From: a marine bacterium B5-7
GTDB taxonomy: Bacteria > Pseudomonadota > Gammaproteobacteria > Arenicellales > CAJQKF01
Length of the DNA stretch: 56,980 nucleotides
Reading direction: 5' to 3'
NCBI GenBank assembly: GCA_021604525.1
Contig: BQJD01000023.1
Coordinates: forward strand, 1-56,980
Made by a program: the position numbers and the translations under genes. The notes beneath the pieces are model-generated. The model had not been told where the DNA came from and did no database searches. It saw only the letters and a program-made list of their open reading frames with translations. Shown here piece by piece: positions 1-7,643 of the stretch. How positions within the stretch are numbered: position 1 is the first letter of the stretch; the number at the start of each line of letters is the position of its first letter.

Positions 1-3000
1 GACTCTGGATACAGGCCGGCATATTTAAGCGCAACACGATCAAGATTCGTCTGACGGGTCACATCATTTATGGGTCGTTTGAAAATGATTTTCACCAAAC
101 GCCTCACGCCACCGAGATGGGACTGACGAGATGTGAGAGGATCATCAAAAAGCACAAGATCAACATGGTCTGCCTTATCTACCAGCGCAGGATAGGCACG
201 TAATAATGTGTCGAAACCCGGTACTTCGACATAGGCCGGTATATCGTCAAAATTCCATGCGCGTAGACCTGTGACCGGAAACCCCTTAACGTCAGCGGTA
301 AGAAAGGCGTCACGACTGGCGTCACGGTTGCGCAATTTCAGTTGTTCATAATCGCGGGATGAGTCGACCACATCACCGGCCGCATTCCGCAGCACAACAC
401 GCAATAGTAAATGATCGGGTATTATCGACGTATCGAAGTCTGCCGGGCGAACCTTGATTGTGAACTGTGCAACAAGCACCGCACATACCGCCTCCAGCTC
501 CATTGATGATTGAATCGATCCGTTGTGTTTTGATTGTTGATCAATGGACTTTACTACCAGCCGGGCACTTTGCTTTATTGGCTGCAGCGCCCTTCTGTGA
601 ACTTTTGGCAGCGATCTCAACAACGCTTCAACACGCTGTTCGAACCAACCTGGAATTTGCCGAATACAGGTATCTGGATCAAATTGCCCTACCAGTGGCA
701 GCGGCACTTCAACCGTTACACCGTCACGCTCATCACCAGGAAGAAATTCATAATCGATTTTTAGCGGTGTTCCCTTGAAGTCGATGTTAGTAGGGAACTG
801 TTGCGCACTGTCCATGAGGTGTTCGCCTATCACAATAGATCGGTCGATCGTCAACAGATCTTCGCAAGATGTTTCACGGTCGATCCACTTTCGTAATGTC
901 GACGCGCTGAATACATGGGTCGGCACAACGTCATCGAAATATTCATATAAAGCCTCTTCATCAACCAGATTATTAAGATAACGTAGTCGTCGTCGAATAG
1001 ATTCTGCTTCCTCAATTAATGCGCGATTACATTCCAGGAATTTATAGGATTCTTTCAGTCTTCCGCCTACCAATGCTTCACGAATAAATATCTGACGTGC
1101 AGTAACCGGATCAACCGAACCAAAATGTACTCGCCGCCTGCAATAAAGAGTTACCCCGAACAATCGGGCACTGCGATACGCTGTGACCTGACCGTTTTTC
1201 TCATCCCACGAAGGCTCGGCATATTCAAATTTCAATAAGTCGCCGGCTGCCGCTTCAATCCATTCAGGCTTGACCGGCAGCACCTGCCGGGCGTATAGCT
1301 TGCTACTGTCAACAAGCTCCGCAGCAACGATCCACTTTGGTTTTTTCTTGAAAGAACGTGACGAAGGATGAATGTAAACAATCTTATTGTGTGACCCACG
1401 CCACACACCACGGTCATCCATTGCCGCGATATTACCGAGAAATCCACTTAAGAAGGCTCGCGCAACCTCCTCGTCCGTCACAACTTCAGCACGTATGTCC
1501 CAACGATTATCTTTTGCAAGCAACGCTAGTTGATCGTGTAATTCCTGCCATTCGCGCATCCGTGTCGGCGACAAAAACTGATCCTCACACCAACGATTGA
1601 GAGCACGCCGTGACAGCAATTTCGCGGCATCACTATAGCAATCGAACAGTGCCAGCATGGCGTGAATATCGGATCCACCGGGCGGCCATGCAGCGTGGTG
1701 CATCCGTGCCTTTTCAAGTTGATCGGGAGGAAGAAATTGCGGCTCACGAATTGATAATCGCGACGCGATAATCAGCATTTCCCTCGTACACTGACGAAGC
1801 TCACTTTCAACCAGAAGCCTGCCAACCCGGGGGTCAACCGGCAGTTTCGACAGTTCTCTTCCCGTTGCAGTAAGTCGATCCATTTTATCCAGCGCCCCGA
1901 TCTCATGCAGTAACCGTATTCCCGAACGAATCTGTCGAGGGTCTGGTGCATCGACGAATGGAAATCGTTTGATATCGCCAATCGATAGCGCTTTAAGCTT
2001 CAAGATAACGGATGCGAGCGAAGTTCGCTGGATCTCGGGATCGGTATATAACGGTCGCGACTCAAAATCGTCTTCATTGTAGAGTCGAACACAAATACCG
2101 CTTTGTACACGACCACAACGGCCTTTGCGTTGATTGACGGCAGCCTGGGATATCCGTTCGACAGGCAATCGCTGGACCTTGCGGGCGAGACTATATCTGC
2201 TCACTCGAGCCAAGCCCGTATCGATCACATATCGAACCCCTGGGACGGTAAGCGAGGTTTCCGCAACATTGGTGGACAATATGATTCTGCGCCCACGAGA
2301 CGGTGTGAATATTCGTTTTTGTTCTGCCGGAGACAGACGCGCGTAAAGCGGTAAAATTTGCACGTCATCGCTTAACTCCCGACCAAGAAAGGCTTGCGCA
2401 TCACGAATTTCCCTCTCGCCAGGCAGAAACGCAAGGATATCCCCAGATCCATGTTGCCAAAGCATTCTGGTAGCACGCTCAAGCCCTGCAAGCCAGTTAT
2501 CTTCGTCGCTTTCCGTTTCCTCGACCGGCTGATACACCACCTCAACCGGATATGTACGACCCGATACTTCAACAATTGGCGCACCATCGAAGTGATTTGC
2601 AAATCGCTCGGTATCGATGGTGGCTGAGGTAACAATGACCTTGAGTTCAGGCCGACGATGTAAAAGCTGCTTTAAAAACCCAAGTATAAAATCGATATTA
2701 ATGGATCGCTCATGTGCTTCATCGACGATAACCGTGTGGTATGCACGAAGCTCGCGATCACCAGACATCTCTGCCAGCAACATACCGTCGGTTACCACTT
2801 TGATTCGGGTGCCTGGTCCTGTCCGTTCACCGAATCGAACCTTGTAACCGATAAGATCACCCAAACGTGTACCCGTCTCTCTGGCAAGACGGGCAGCTAC
2901 TTCTCGTGCAGCAATTCGTCTGGGTTGTGTATGTGCGATCATGCCGTCGTGCATCAGGCATCGCTGCAGGCACATTTTGGGTAGTTGAGTACTCTTTCCC

Positions 3001-3212
3001 GACCCCGTCTCGCCAGCGACAACGACGACCTGATGATTATCAAGAAGTGATGCAATCTCGTCAGCATAGTGGCTGATTGGCAGCGAATCGGGATAGCTAA
3101 CCGCCGGCACTGGCCCAGCCGGACGCACATTGACATGTGCCCTGGTTTTATATCGCGACCTGTTACGATGCCGCGCACGATGTTTACTCGTTGTTGCCAG
3201 CGTATCCACCAT
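1..3212 (-). CDS. hrpA: ATP-dependent RNA helicase HrpA, DEAH box (partial, C-terminus beyond window)
   Basis: This is a DEAH-box RNA helicase of the HrpA family, which in enterics acts on mRNA and stalled ribosomes. The frame is open from an ATG at 3212 to the window edge (about 1070 codons) with no stop, so the C-terminus is missing. Walker A is GETGSGKS at about residues 67-74, DEAH lies at 164-167, and the SAT motif follows near 195. The remainder matches the HrpA helicase C-terminal and DUF3418-type regions in order. The N-terminus before Walker A is about 20 residues shorter than in E. coli. The chosen ATG starts immediately after a terminator hairpin and has no clear Shine-Dalgarno, so the start is uncertain. 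GTG codons at the second position and near residue 29 are alternatives. Confidence 0.95.
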   Translation of the reverse strand, partial: MVDTLATTSKHRARHRNRSRYKTRAHVNVRPAGPVPAVSYPDSLPISHYADEIASLLDNHQVVVVAGETGSGKSTQLPKMCLQRCLMHDGMIAHTQPRRIAAREVAARLARETGTRLGDLIGYKVRFGERTGPGTRIKVVTDGMLLAEMSGDRELRAYHTVIVDEAHERSINIDFILGFLKQLLHRRPELKVIVTSATIDTERFANHFDGAPIVEVSGRTYPVEVVYQPVEETESDEDNWLAGLERATRMLWQHGSGDILAFLPGEREIRDAQAFLGRELSDDVQILPLYARLSPAEQKRIFTPSRGRRIILSTNVAETSLTVPGVRYVIDTGLARVSRYSLARKVQRLPVERISQAAVNQRKGRCGRVQSGICVRLYNEDDFESRPLYTDPEIQRTSLASVILKLKALSIGDIKRFPFVDAPDPRQIRSGIRLLHEIGALDKMDRLTATGRELSKLPVDPRVGRLLVESELRQCTREMLIIASRLSIREPQFLPPDQLEKARMHHAAWPPGGSDIHAMLALFDCYSDAAKLLSRRALNRWCEDQFLSPTRMREWQELHDQLALLAKDNRWDIRAEVVTDEEVARAFLSGFLGNIAAMDDRGVWRGSHNKIVYIHPSSRSFKKKPKWIVAAELVDSSKLYARQVLPVKPEWIEAAAGDLLKFEYAEPSWDEKNGQVTAYRSARLFGVTLYCRRRVHFGSVDPVTARQIFIREALVGGRLKESYKFLECNRALIEEAESIRRRLRYLNNLVDEEALYEYFDDVVPTHVFSASTLRKWIDRETSCEDLLTIDRSIVIGEHLMDSAQQFPTNIDFKGTPLKIDYEFLPGDERDGVTVEVPLPLVGQFDPDTCIRQIPGWFEQRVEALLRSLPKVHRRALQPIKQSARLVVKSIDQQSKHNGSIQSSMELEAVCAVLVAQFTIKVRPADFDTSIIPDHLLLRVVLRNAAGDVVDSSRDYEQLKLRNRDASRDAFLTADVKGFPVTGLRAWNFDDIPAYVEVPGFDTLLRAYPALVDKADHVDLVLFDDPLTSRQSHLGGVRRLVKIIFKRPINDVTRQTNLDRVALKYAGLYPE

Positions 3213-3213
3213 T

Positions 3214-3240
3214 AAAAACGGGCCGAATAAATCGGCCCGT
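3214..3240 (-). terminator. Rho-independent terminator after the cyclophilin gene
   Basis: A perfect 9-bp inverted repeat (ACGGGCCGA at 3218-3226, TCGGCCCGT at 3232-3240) with a 5-nt loop is followed on the minus strand by five T residues (3218-3214). It lies 24 bases past the cyclophilin stop and ends directly before the hrpA start codon. Confidence 0.85.
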
Positions 3241-3263
3241 ATATGATTTTACTAAACGAAAGC

Positions 3264-3866
3264 CTACTCGACGACTTCGGCCTTGATCAACACAACATCT
3301 TCGGACGGCACATCGCTATGTGGTCCAAAGGTTGTGGTTTTGACCTGGGCCATCTTGTCGACCACATCAATACCATCAACGACCTTGGCAAATACGGCAT
3401 ATCCCCAACCAGAGGGCGTCTTGCTGCGAAAATCAAGAAATTCATTGTTCTTCAGATTGATAAAGAACTGGGACGTAGCTGAGTCCGGGTCGTTGGTTCG
3501 TGCCATGGACAACGTCCCGGCGGTATTTTTAAGACCATTGTCGGCTTCGTTACGGATGGGATCACGAGTCGGTTTTTGCTGCATGCCCGGTTCCATGCCA
3601 CCGCCTTGAACGACAAAATCAGGGATCACGCGATGGAAAATAGTGCCATCGTAAAAGCCGTCTTCCACGTATTTGACGAAATTCTCAACCGTTATCGGCG
3701 CCTCATCGGGATACACTTCGATGAAAATATCACCCAAGCTGGTTGTAAATTTGATCATGTTACTACTCCTGTTGTCTTGCTGGGCGCCCACCGGGGTAAG
3801 CGATATTGCATTGAAAATACCAAAAAATAAAACTGCAGCAACCAAGCGATTGAATCTTCTTTCCAA
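3264..3866 (-). CDS. Peptidyl-prolyl cis-trans isomerase, cyclophilin type, possible dual start
   Basis: The protein is a cyclophilin catalysing proline isomerisation during folding. The core from residue 37 is very close to E. coli PpiB, with GTIFHRVI, VQGGGMEPG, NEADNGLKNT, MART and SQFFIN in order. Two starts are plausible. The long form begins at a TTG (3866), three bases after the upstream stop, with GGAG about 10 nt before it; it adds about 36 residues that look like a signal peptide (Arg-rich start, hydrophobic stretch, then VGA-QQ). The short form begins at ATG 3758 with AGGAG 7 nt upstream and is 164 residues, the length of cytoplasmic PpiB. The first would be periplasmic and the second cytoplasmic. 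The gene follows the EVE-domain gene and ends at a terminator. Confidence 0.93.
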   Translation of the reverse strand: MERRFNRLVAAVLFFGIFNAISLTPVGAQQDNRSSNMIKFTTSLGDIFIEVYPDEAPITVENFVKYVEDGFYDGTIFHRVIPDFVVQGGGMEPGMQQKPTRDPIRNEADNGLKNTAGTLSMARTNDPDSATSQFFINLKNNEFLDFRSKTPSGWGYAVFAKVVDGIDVVDKMAQVKTTTFGPHSDVPSEDVVLIKAEVVE

Positions 3867-3869
3867 AAT

Positions 3870-4382
3870 TTAGCCACTCCGTTTGTTATCAGTTACTGAT
3901 TTGCCCGGTGATTCTCCGACCAATTGATGAACCATCTGCCATTCATCCGCAGTAACCGGGGTAATGGACAGGCGGGAGCCTTTCTGGGCAACACGCATGG
4001 ACGACAATATCGGGTGAGCCTTCAGGTCTTTCAGGCTGAGCGTGTTGCGAAATTTCTTTCGATAGCGCAAGTCGACCATGAACCATCTCGGATTATCCGG
4101 ATCACTTTTCGGATCGAAATAATGAGATTCGGGATCGAAAGCAGTGTGATCTGGATACGCTTCGCTCACAATCTCCGCCACGCCGACGATAGACGGTTCA
4201 TCACAGTTAGAGTGATAGAAAAGAACCAGGTCACCCTTCTTCATATCGTCGCGCATGAAGTTTCGCGCCTGATAGTTTCGAATCCCGTCCCAGTGATCGG
4301 TTTTGTGCGGCATGTTTTTCAAGTCATCGATAGAGAACGTGTCGGGCTCGCTCTTCATCAACCAATAATTTACATTTTTCAC
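3870..4382 (-). CDS. EVE domain-containing protein
   Basis: This small protein (about 170 residues from the chosen start) is a single EVE domain, a PUA-related fold thought to bind modified bases in nucleic acids. Recognisable elements are YWLMKSEPDTFSIDDL at the N-terminus, WDGIRNYQARNFMRDDM, GDLVLFYHSN and the WFMVDLRY strand; these are the usual EVE landmarks. I chose the GTG at 4382 because the domain begins right after it. Upstream in-frame starts would extend into the C-terminal coding region of the YmdB-like gene in another frame. It sits 22 bases after that gene and 3 bases before the long form of the cyclophilin, so the three are probably co-transcribed. The physiological ligand is unknown. 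Confidence 0.88.
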   Translation of the reverse strand: MKNVNYWLMKSEPDTFSIDDLKNMPHKTDHWDGIRNYQARNFMRDDMKKGDLVLFYHSNCDEPSIVGVAEIVSEAYPDHTAFDPESHYFDPKSDPDNPRWFMVDLRYRKKFRNTLSLKDLKAHPILSSMRVAQKGSRLSITPVTADEWQMVHQLVGESPGKSVTDNKRSG

Positions 4383-4404
4383 TATTTGATATTCACTTGA
4401 TCGT

Positions 4405-5193
4405 TTACAGTTCAGCGCCCATACACAACCGTCGTATGGATCTCGCTTTTCCGGTACTGTCATCGACATCGATAAGTACAGCACACAACGTTGCCGCACC
4501 AGGTGCCGGTTCCAATCGCTGCGGTAACTTGCTCACAAATCGCGCCAAAGACGATTCCGTTTTCATACCGATGATCGAATTATAACAACCTGTCATTCCG
4601 ACATCGGATATATAGGCGGTACCCTGAGTCAACACACGTTCGTCTGCGGTTGGAACGTGTGTATGGGTGCCGACCACTGCGGAGACCCGACCATCGAGAT
4701 ACCAACCCATGGCAGTTTTTTCACTGGTCGCCTCGGCATGAAAGTCCACCAGAGTGACACGAACATTAGCAGGTCGTTTATTAAGAATTTCATCAGCACA
4801 ACGAAATGGGCAATCCAGGTCCGGGTGCATGAAAACCCGCCCCATGGTACATAACACACCAACACGTTCTCCGTTACGGGCAACCGCAACATACCATCCC
4901 TGTCCCGGTGTATCGTGTGGATAATTGTGTGGCCGCAACAGGCGTGGCTCATCATCGATAAAGTCCAATGCCTCACGCTTGTCCCAGACATGGTTGCCGG
5001 TCGTAATTACGTCCACGCCATTATCGAAAAACTCATCGGCAACAGCACGAGTGATACCGAATCCACCCGCGGCATTTTCACCATTAACCACAATAAAATC
5101 GATATCTTCTTCGGATTGAAGTTCCTCAAGACCCTGGAACAGTGCACGACGACCACTTCTTGCAATGACATCGCCAGCAAAGAAAATTAGCAC
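4405..5193 (-). CDS. ymdB: YmdB-family metallophosphoesterase
   Basis: A 262-residue calcineurin-like metallophosphoesterase of the YmdB (TIGR00282) family. Members characterised in Bacillus hydrolyse 2',3'-cyclic nucleotides and act as tetramers. The di-metal site residues are visible: GD near residue 8, NGEN near 38, TGNHVWD near 67, a His in DFHAE near 150 and GTHTHVPT near 175. The length is normal for the family. It is encoded between the folate cyclo-ligase and the EVE-domain gene on the same strand, an order I associate more with alphaproteobacteria, where zapA, 6S RNA, cyclo-ligase and this phosphoesterase often sit together. The in vivo substrate here is not known. Confidence 0.93.
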   Translation of the reverse strand: MLIFFAGDVIARSGRRALFQGLEELQSEEDIDFIVVNGENAAGGFGITRAVADEFFDNGVDVITTGNHVWDKREALDFIDDEPRLLRPHNYPHDTPGQGWYVAVARNGERVGVLCTMGRVFMHPDLDCPFRCADEILNKRPANVRVTLVDFHAEATSEKTAMGWYLDGRVSAVVGTHTHVPTADERVLTQGTAYISDVGMTGCYNSIIGMKTESSLARFVSKLPQRLEPAPGAATLCAVLIDVDDSTGKARSIRRLCMGAEL

Positions 5194-5226
5194 AGTGAGT
5201 GTCTCCGGTAATCCGATTCCAGACTC

Positions 5227-5847
5227 TTAATCCTGGCTATCGGTCTGCGATGATTCGAAACGGTAAAGATGTTTGTCGGTTGCAACAAAATCAAGCGGTA
5301 TATCCCACGGATCGACTGAGAGGTGATCAAGACGCTGGCATTCATGAGCAAGGCCGATTACAGCCGGCTTTCGAAAATGTTTACCGGCAGCTCTGATGGC
5401 GAGCGTGGAATCATAAAACCCACTGCCCATTCCAATACGATTACCACGGCTGTCGAATGCGACCAACGGCACCAACACGACATCGAGTTCAATTGCGCGG
5501 CGCAGTGAACGCGCATGCACCGCCGGCTCCATGATGCCGAAACGGTTGGACACGAGAGCGTTGCCGTTGATAACTTCGGCAAAACGTAGTGTCCGCCATG
5601 CAGGTCGAGGGATAACCGGAAGGAAACAACGTACCGCGAAACGACGAGCCAGGTTCATCGCAGCTTCAGGATCAATCTCACCATCGTTGGCGTAATAAAA
5701 AGCAATGCGCCGACGCGGTGCAAAAATACCTATCTTCGATAATACGTGCGATAGCCCTTGTGATGCGCGTCGCTGCATAGCCGGTGCCAGCTGCCGCCTG
5801 CAAGTTCGCATATTGCGGCGTATATCGGCCTTGGTCTCAAGGCTCAT
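5227..5847 (-). CDS. fau: 5-formyltetrahydrofolate cyclo-ligase
   Basis: The enzyme converts 5-formyl-THF to 5,10-methenyl-THF using ATP, returning stored folate to one-carbon metabolism. The diagnostic C-terminal motif, DSRGNRIGMGSGFYD, lies near residues 140-155 and forms the nucleotide/folate site. FYYANDGEID in the N-terminal half matches the usual strand carrying the conserved Glu. The start is either ATG 5847 (chosen, beginning SLETKADIRR) or ATG 5865, six codons upstream; neither has a strong ribosome site. The gene lies directly downstream of 6S RNA, as in E. coli, where the two are co-transcribed and the mRNA is processed from the 6S precursor. A short gap separates it from the YmdB-like gene. 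Confidence 0.95.
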   Translation of the reverse strand: MSLETKADIRRNMRTCRRQLAPAMQRRASQGLSHVLSKIGIFAPRRRIAFYYANDGEIDPEAAMNLARRFAVRCFLPVIPRPAWRTLRFAEVINGNALVSNRFGIMEPAVHARSLRRAIELDVVLVPLVAFDSRGNRIGMGSGFYDSTLAIRAAGKHFRKPAVIGLAHECQRLDHLSVDPWDIPLDFVATDKHLYRFESSQTDSQD

Positions 5848-5908
5848 TGAATGACGGAACCCCATATGAAGACATCGTCATCAAAATGACAAGATGCAGA
5901 CAAAAAAA

Positions 5909-6091
5909 GCGTCACCCGTCCATATCGTCTCGGCCCGGTACCTTGAACCAAAAGGTTCAAGTGGGAACTCCAAAACGTGCATCAGGCTTTCCGCACCAGA
6001 CGGACTTGCACAACAGCTCGCTTATCAGAATTCCCTAAGATTAATCTAGGTTCTAAGGGATTTGAGCCTACTCGCACACAACAGGTGACGC
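5909..6091 (-). ncRNA. ssrS: 6S RNA
   Basis: 6S RNA binds the sigma-70 RNA polymerase holoenzyme as an open-promoter mimic. Three things support the call. The position between zapA and the cyclo-ligase gene on the same strand is the conserved location. The conserved hairpin CTTGAACC-TTTT-GGTTCAAGG occurs near 5940-5960, as in the E. coli RNA. Finally, the ends pair: GCGTCACC at 6091-6084 with GGTGACGC at 5916-5909, giving a molecule of about 183 nt against 184 in E. coli. Seven T residues (5908-5902) follow the closing stem, so the 3' end may also act as a leaky terminator before the cyclo-ligase gene. The 5' end is placed from pairing and the upstream TACAAT. Confidence 0.92.
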
Positions 6092-6098
6092 GGTGATT

Positions 6099-6126
6099 AT
6101 TGTACTAAAAAGCGCCCGGCATTGCA
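6099..6126 (-). promoter_or_regulatory. Likely 6S RNA promoter
   Basis: On the minus strand TACAAT (6104-6099) lies 7 nt before the predicted 6S 5' end. A poor -35 candidate, TGCAAT (6126-6121), sits 16 nt upstream of it. The -35 element falls inside the predicted zapA terminator hairpin. Confidence 0.55.
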
Positions 6127-6132
6127 TGGGCG
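6107..6132 (-). terminator. Possible weak terminator after zapA
   Basis: On the minus strand CGCCC (6132-6128) pairs with GGGCG (6117-6113) across a 10-nt loop and is followed by C then five T residues (6111-6107). The stem is only 5 bp, so termination would be partial. Confidence 0.4.
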
Positions 6133-6235
6133 TCGAGTAATTCAAGGGGGATTCGGTGCAAGCCGGCTCAAACATCGGGCCAAATAAATAACTGGGCAAT
6201 CAAGTAGCCTATCGAAACCCTTCAGATACCTTCAG

Positions 6236-6529
6236 TCAGTCTTCAGAGAGTACCGCGTCGATTCGCTCAACACACGATTCGATTGTTTTGTCGGCTTCCG
6301 TTGACAATCCGTCTGACTCGACGCCTTGCAGAAACTGGTTGGTGACATTTAGCGCTGCCATAATGGCACAGCGTTCATGACCGATTACCTTGCCGGAACG
6401 CTGAATATCGCGCATCGTCCGGTCCAGATGGGCGGCGGCTGCCAACAGTTGATCCTGCTCACCATCCTGGCAAGCGACGGTAAAGTCGCGATCCATGATA
6501 TTGACCTTGAAGCTCAGTTTGTCATTCAT
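6236..6529 (-). CDS. zapA: Cell division protein ZapA
   Basis: ZapA (97 residues) binds FtsZ and bundles its protofilaments at midcell. The N-terminal domain reads KVNIMDRDFTVAC, with the usual globular pattern, followed by a helix that begins at DQLLAAAAHLDRTMRDI and continues as the dimerising coiled coil. Length and domain order are normal. The ATG at 6529 directly abuts the stop of the upstream coiled-coil gene (6530), so the two are translationally close and probably one operon. 6S RNA follows downstream, the standard gammaproteobacterial context. Confidence 0.95.
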   Translation of the reverse strand: MNDKLSFKVNIMDRDFTVACQDGEQDQLLAAAAHLDRTMRDIQRSGKVIGHERCAIMAALNVTNQFLQGVESDGLSTEADKTIESCVERIDAVLSED

Positions 6530-6733
6530 TTACGAATCATCCTGCTGGCGAAGTTTCGCGATGATTGATTCGAGCCGGCTTTTGGCTTCGGCGTTTTTTT
6601 TCATCAAACGTTCACGCTCTTCATCGTGGTTCTTTTCGCGACCCTTGAGTTCGGCATTTTCGCTACGTAACCGGCGAAGCGTGGAAATCAGTTCGTCGAC
6701 TCGTTGGGATAAGGTTTGAAGTTTTTGTTCCAA
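6530..6733 (-). CDS. TIGR02449-type ZapB-like coiled-coil protein
   Basis: A 67-residue protein that is coiled coil almost throughout: heptad-like Leu positions run from LQTLSQRVDELISTLRRLR to the C-terminus, with many Glu, Lys and Arg residues. Small proteins of this kind directly upstream of zapA are grouped as TIGR02449 and resemble ZapB, the ZapA partner of the division ring. The stop is immediately followed by the zapA start. Function in division is inferred from size, structure and location and is not shown by any catalytic motif. Confidence 0.85.
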   Translation of the reverse strand: MEQKLQTLSQRVDELISTLRRLRSENAELKGREKNHDEERERLMKKNAEAKSRLESIIAKLRQQDDS

Positions 6734-7004
6734 GATGGAGAATCCAGCGTGTTTGTAAGGTCACCTGTTCGACTCGAGTGCCGTGCACACGCGAATTGCG
6801 ATGTGCCTACGGCCTCGCGCATGAGCCCTGTTTGGCGCGGAATTCTCTTCTGTTCCACTGCAAATTGCAACCGCGCACCGACCATCTCGTGGATATTCGG
6901 GGAGAATTCCAGCGTCTGTCACCGTAGAATAGCAAACCTTGGGGATGTTCCCGAAAACCAGCCACAGCCCGGCAATAATTCTACTCCAACATTTTAATCG
7001 ATAC

Positions 7005-7559
7005 ATGAATTCGGACGACTCTACCAATACGGCCTATTACGATGAACTCGACCAGACCTTGCGCGCCCATCCGGCAGGCGCCGGGTTATACGAGATTCAT
7101 GGGATGGCTTCGGCACTGGCCTGCCAGGCAAATCGCAACGAAATATCACGGCAATGGCAGGCACTCCTCGGCGAGGAATCCCAAGGCGAAGATTTCATGC
7201 GGGTTCTCATCAGTGTTCTTAACCTCTGTGAGAGTTCCCTGAACTCTGAAGGATTCGAATTCACACCCCTGCTTCCCGATGAGAACACGCGAATTGCCGC
7301 TCGAACAGAGGCATTGGCTGAATGGTGCAGCGGTTTTGTCCAGGCTTTTCACCTCATAAACCGACCAAAGTTAAACAAAACCGCCAATGAGGCGCTTGAT
7401 GATATCTTCGCTCTGACTCATATTGAATCTGATGATCGCAAAGCCCAGGTGCAGTCCCGCGATTTTGCAGAAATTGAGGAGTATCTCCGCGTCGCGGTTC
7501 AACTTTTATTCGATGAATGCCGGGGCGATCAGGCCACTGCTGGACAGTCGGAAAACTGA
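7005..7559 (+). CDS. ygfB: UPF0149 family protein YgfB
   Basis: A 184-residue UPF0149/YgfB-family protein. The family pattern is visible: LYEIHGMASALAC near the N-terminus, the LLPDE segment in the middle, then EALAEWCSGFVQAF and EEYLRVAVQLLFDE at the C-terminus. The E. coli gene (194 residues) lies in the same place, heading the pepP-ubiH-ubiI operon. I took ATG 7005; an earlier in-frame ATG at 6939 reads through sequence without family similarity. The molecular role is not settled in most species; in Pseudomonas a member has been linked to regulation of beta-lactamase-related genes. The gene is transcribed divergently from the zapA operon. Confidence 0.9.
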   Translation: MNSDDSTNTAYYDELDQTLRAHPAGAGLYEIHGMASALACQANRNEISRQWQALLGEESQGEDFMRVLISVLNLCESSLNSEGFEFTPLLPDENTRIAARTEALAEWCSGFVQAFHLINRPKLNKTANEALDDIFALTHIESDDRKAQVQSRDFAEIEEYLRVAVQLLFDECRGDQATAGQSEN

Positions 7560-7643
7560 TCAGAATTTACCCAAAGCCCCGCCAGGATTGAAACCCAGGC
7601 CGACAAACCCAACCCGATAGTTTTGTAACAGGCAGTAACATAA

